NCBI GenBank assembly: GCA_959018215.1
Contig: CAUEKL010000119.1
Location: 1 to 7,061, forward strand
Source: an uncultured Gemmiger sp.
GTDB taxonomy: Bacteria; Bacillota; Clostridia; Oscillospirales; Ruminococcaceae
Reading direction: 5' to 3'
DNA: 7,061 bases
Made by a program: the position numbers and the translations under genes. The notes below the pieces were generated by a model. The model did not search any database. It saw nothing but the letters and a program-made list of their open reading frames with translations, and was not told where the DNA came from. Positions within the stretch are counted from its first letter, which is position 1, and each line of letters starts with the position of its first letter. Shown one piece after another: positions 5,841 through 7,061 of this stretch.

Positions 5841-6074
5841 ATGCCTTCGGCAAACGGCAAAAGACTGACCCCCAGCGAGCAGGCGCTCTGGAACACTCTG
5901 TGCAACAACCGCGGCAAAGCGGTAACGCGCGGCCAGCTTTTGGCCGTGGTGGGATACCCGGCGGGCATCAGCACCCGCACCCTGGACGTGCACATCCAGC
6001 ACCTGCGCCGTAAAATGGGGCAGGAGGCACGTATCGAGACGGTATTCCGCATCGGCTACCGTCTGGCGGTGTGA
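5841..6074 (+). CDS. Stand-alone OmpR/PhoB-type winged-helix DNA-binding protein (no receiver domain)
   Basis: A 77-residue protein that is almost entirely a Trans_reg_C winged helix, the output domain of OmpR/PhoB response regulators. The hallmarks are LTPSEQALWNTLCNN (9-23), KAVTRGQLLAVV (26-37), the recognition-helix segment STRTLDVHIQHLRRKMG (44-60), and the C-terminal wing IETVFRIGYRL (65-75). All match the family pattern (LTxxExxLLxxL...VSRxxLL...R(T/A)vDvHIxxLRxKL...IxTVRGxGYRL). The phospho-acceptor receiver domain of about 120 residues is absent, and no upstream in-frame sequence could supply it, because the preceding frame is the ATPase gene. Its own ribosome binding site and the 2-base gap to the ATPase stop argue for a real, co-expressed gene rather than a fragment. 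It may act as a second regulator of this or another locus, a competitor for a full-length response regulator, or a protein-interaction module. Targets are unknown. Confidence 0.85.
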   Translation: MPSANGKRLTPSEQALWNTLCNNRGKAVTRGQLLAVVGYPAGISTRTLDVHIQHLRRKMGQEARIETVFRIGYRLAV

Positions 6075-6086
6075 AACCAGCATAGC

Positions 6087-6122
6087 AAAACAGACCGGGA
6101 AGGGTTCTCCCGGTCTGTTTTT
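6087..6122. terminator. Strong, probably bidirectional rho-independent terminator
   Basis: A 10-bp GC-rich stem (CAGACCGGGA at 6091-6100 with TCCCGGTCTG at 6108-6117) around a 7-nt loop is extended outward by AAAA (6087-6090) pairing with TTTT (6118-6121). Read on either strand the stem runs into a T-tract. It lies between the convergent ends of the operon (stop at 6074) and the minus-strand pseudouridine synthase (stop at 6133), so it can serve both. Confidence 0.92.
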
Positions 6123-6132
6123 GTGTCTGGAT

Positions 6133-7061
6133 TCAGTTCTGGGCAAGGGCATCAAAACGGCGCACGATCTCCGGATCGGTCAGCTTGATGACCTGACCCG
6201 AAAGGCGATGCAGACTGTTGGCTTCGGGAATCCGCCCGAAGGTCAGCCGCTGCGCACACAATGCCTGGGTCTTGAAGCCGGTCCGTTCATTCATGGTCCG
6301 GTTACCGTACTTGATATCCCCCAGAACAGGATGGCCCAGAAATGCCAGATGAGCACGGATCTGATGGGTACGCCCGGTCAGCAGCCCGATACGGCACAAG
6401 GTAAAGGGACCGTTGCAGCGGATAGGGGTCACCTCGGTGATGATCTGCTTGTATCCTTCGGATTCATGGGCGTGGACCTTTACCTTGTTGCCCTTTTCAC
6501 TGTGCTGCAGCCAGGCAACGTGACGCCCGGCGGGTGGGGTGCCGATGGTGATGGTCAGGTATTCCTTCTTCAGCCAGTCCTCCCGGATGATCTCGTTCAT
6601 ATCCCGCAAGGCGGTGTAGCTCTTGGCGGCAATGACCAGACCCTCGGTGCCCCGGTCCAATCGGTTGCACAGGGCGGGGGCGAACCGGTTCTCTGCTTTG
6701 GGGTCGTATTTGCCTTCTTCGATGAGCCGGGCTGTGAAAGCATCCACCAGATTGGGGTCACCGGTGCGGTCGCTGTGACACAAAAGATGCGCAGGTTTGT
6801 ACAGCACCGCAATGTCCTCGTCCTCATACACAACGGTGACCGGCGGCTGACGGCGGGGCGGCTTTTTCACGCTGGTTACCGGCACAACAGGGAAGAACTC
6901 ATCATTAATGTACATTTCAATGATATCCCCGGTCTGCAGCCGGGTGTCCGGCTCTCCTCGCTTGCCGTTGACCTTGATGCGCTTGTTGCGGAAGCTTTTG
7001 TACATCAGCCCCCGGGGCATATCGGTAGTGACTGCCTCCACGAACCGGCTCAGGCGCACAC
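6133..7061 (-). CDS. RluA-family pseudouridine synthase, N-terminus probably cut by the window edge
   Basis: An enzyme converting specific uridines in rRNA or tRNA to pseudouridine. About 308 residues are in the window (numbered from the GTG at 7059). An S4-type RNA-binding domain occupies about 1-60, including MYKSFRNKRIKVNGKR (19-34) and LQTGDIIEMY. The catalytic domain follows from about 75. It has the motif-II loop CNRLDRGTEGLVIAAK (131-146), in which D135 is the catalytic aspartate and the usual His of HRLD is Asn, a common variant. The motif-III segment LLTGRTHQIRAHL (226-238) and GHPVLGDIKYG (242-252) are also present. The frame is open to the window edge. Residues VRLSRF look like the middle of the usual 'xGxRLdrFL' beginning of the S4 domain, so the true start probably lies just outside. 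It converges on the ABC operon and shares its terminator, with no functional link evident. Which rRNA site it modifies (RluC-, RluD- or RluB-like) cannot be decided. Confidence 0.95.
   Translation of the reverse strand, partial: VRLSRFVEAVTTDMPRGLMYKSFRNKRIKVNGKRGEPDTRLQTGDIIEMYINDEFFPVVPVTSVKKPPRRQPPVTVVYEDEDIAVLYKPAHLLCHSDRTGDPNLVDAFTARLIEEGKYDPKAENRFAPALCNRLDRGTEGLVIAAKSYTALRDMNEIIREDWLKKEYLTITIGTPPAGRHVAWLQHSEKGNKVKVHAHESEGYKQIITEVTPIRCNGPFTLCRIGLLTGRTHQIRAHLAFLGHPVLGDIKYGNRTMNERTGFKTQALCAQRLTFGRIPEANSLHRLSGQVIKLTDPEIVRRFDALAQN

Noticed and set aside
5047..5853. Minus-strand open frame of 268 codons opposite the ABC ATPase gene
   Set aside because: The plus strand carries an unmistakable ATPase with all motifs and a good ribosome binding site. 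The antisense translation is compositionally odd and shows no family motif.
6664..6666. Loss of catalytic function in the pseudouridine synthase because of NRLD instead of HRLD
   Set aside because: The catalytic aspartate (D135) and the following arginine are intact. Asn at that position is a familiar variant in RluA-family enzymes.
1..7061. CRISPR arrays, insertion sequences, tRNA/rRNA genes, attachment sites
   Set aside because: I saw no repeat-spacer pattern, transposase or integrase motifs, terminal inverted repeats or cloverleaf sequence on either strand.

Overview
The window looks like chromosomal DNA of a Gram-positive member of the Bacillota. By feel it fits the moderately GC-rich Oscillospiraceae/Ruminococcaceae (Faecalibacterium/Gemmiger-like) better than the bacilli. 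The grounds are strong AGGAGG-type ribosome binding sites before most genes, a YtrA-type GntR regulator, a base composition a little above half G+C, and tight translational coupling. The placement to family or genus is inference, not something the sequence proves.

Layout. Positions 1-40 hold the rho-independent terminator of an upstream gene that lies outside the window. Positions 41-152 hold a perfect 14-bp palindrome, a sigma-A-type promoter and an operator-like inverted repeat. A seven-gene plus-strand operon follows (153-6074): (1) a YtrA-subfamily GntR regulator; (2) a six-TM ABC-2-type permease; (3) a membrane-anchored extracytoplasmic protein of unknown function; (4) a second permease; (5) a second membrane-anchored extracytoplasmic protein, related to the first; (6) an ABC transporter ATPase; (7) a 77-residue stand-alone winged-helix protein of the OmpR/PhoB C-terminal type, without a receiver domain. 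A strong terminator at 6087-6122 closes the operon and probably also serves the convergent minus-strand gene. That gene (7061-6133) is an RluA-family pseudouridine synthase whose N-terminus probably runs off the window.

How the genes fit together. The ATPase and the two permeases make a plausible heteromeric ABC-2 transporter. The order permease-ectoprotein-permease-ectoprotein, with shared motifs within each pair, points to an old tandem duplication of a two-gene module. The regulator probably represses its own operon. A 24-bp element of the form AGTGTA-N12-TACACT overlaps the -10 box of the gntR promoter. A second copy, inverted and matching at 20 of 24 positions, lies between gntR and the first transporter gene and abuts that gene's ribosome binding site. 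The half-sites match what I recall of the Bacillus subtilis YtrA operator, so a role in the response to cell-envelope stress is a reasonable inference. The transported substrate cannot be read from the sequence.

The part most likely to be under-described is the pair of ectodomain proteins dedicated to the transporter, together with the orphan winged-helix protein at the end of the operon.
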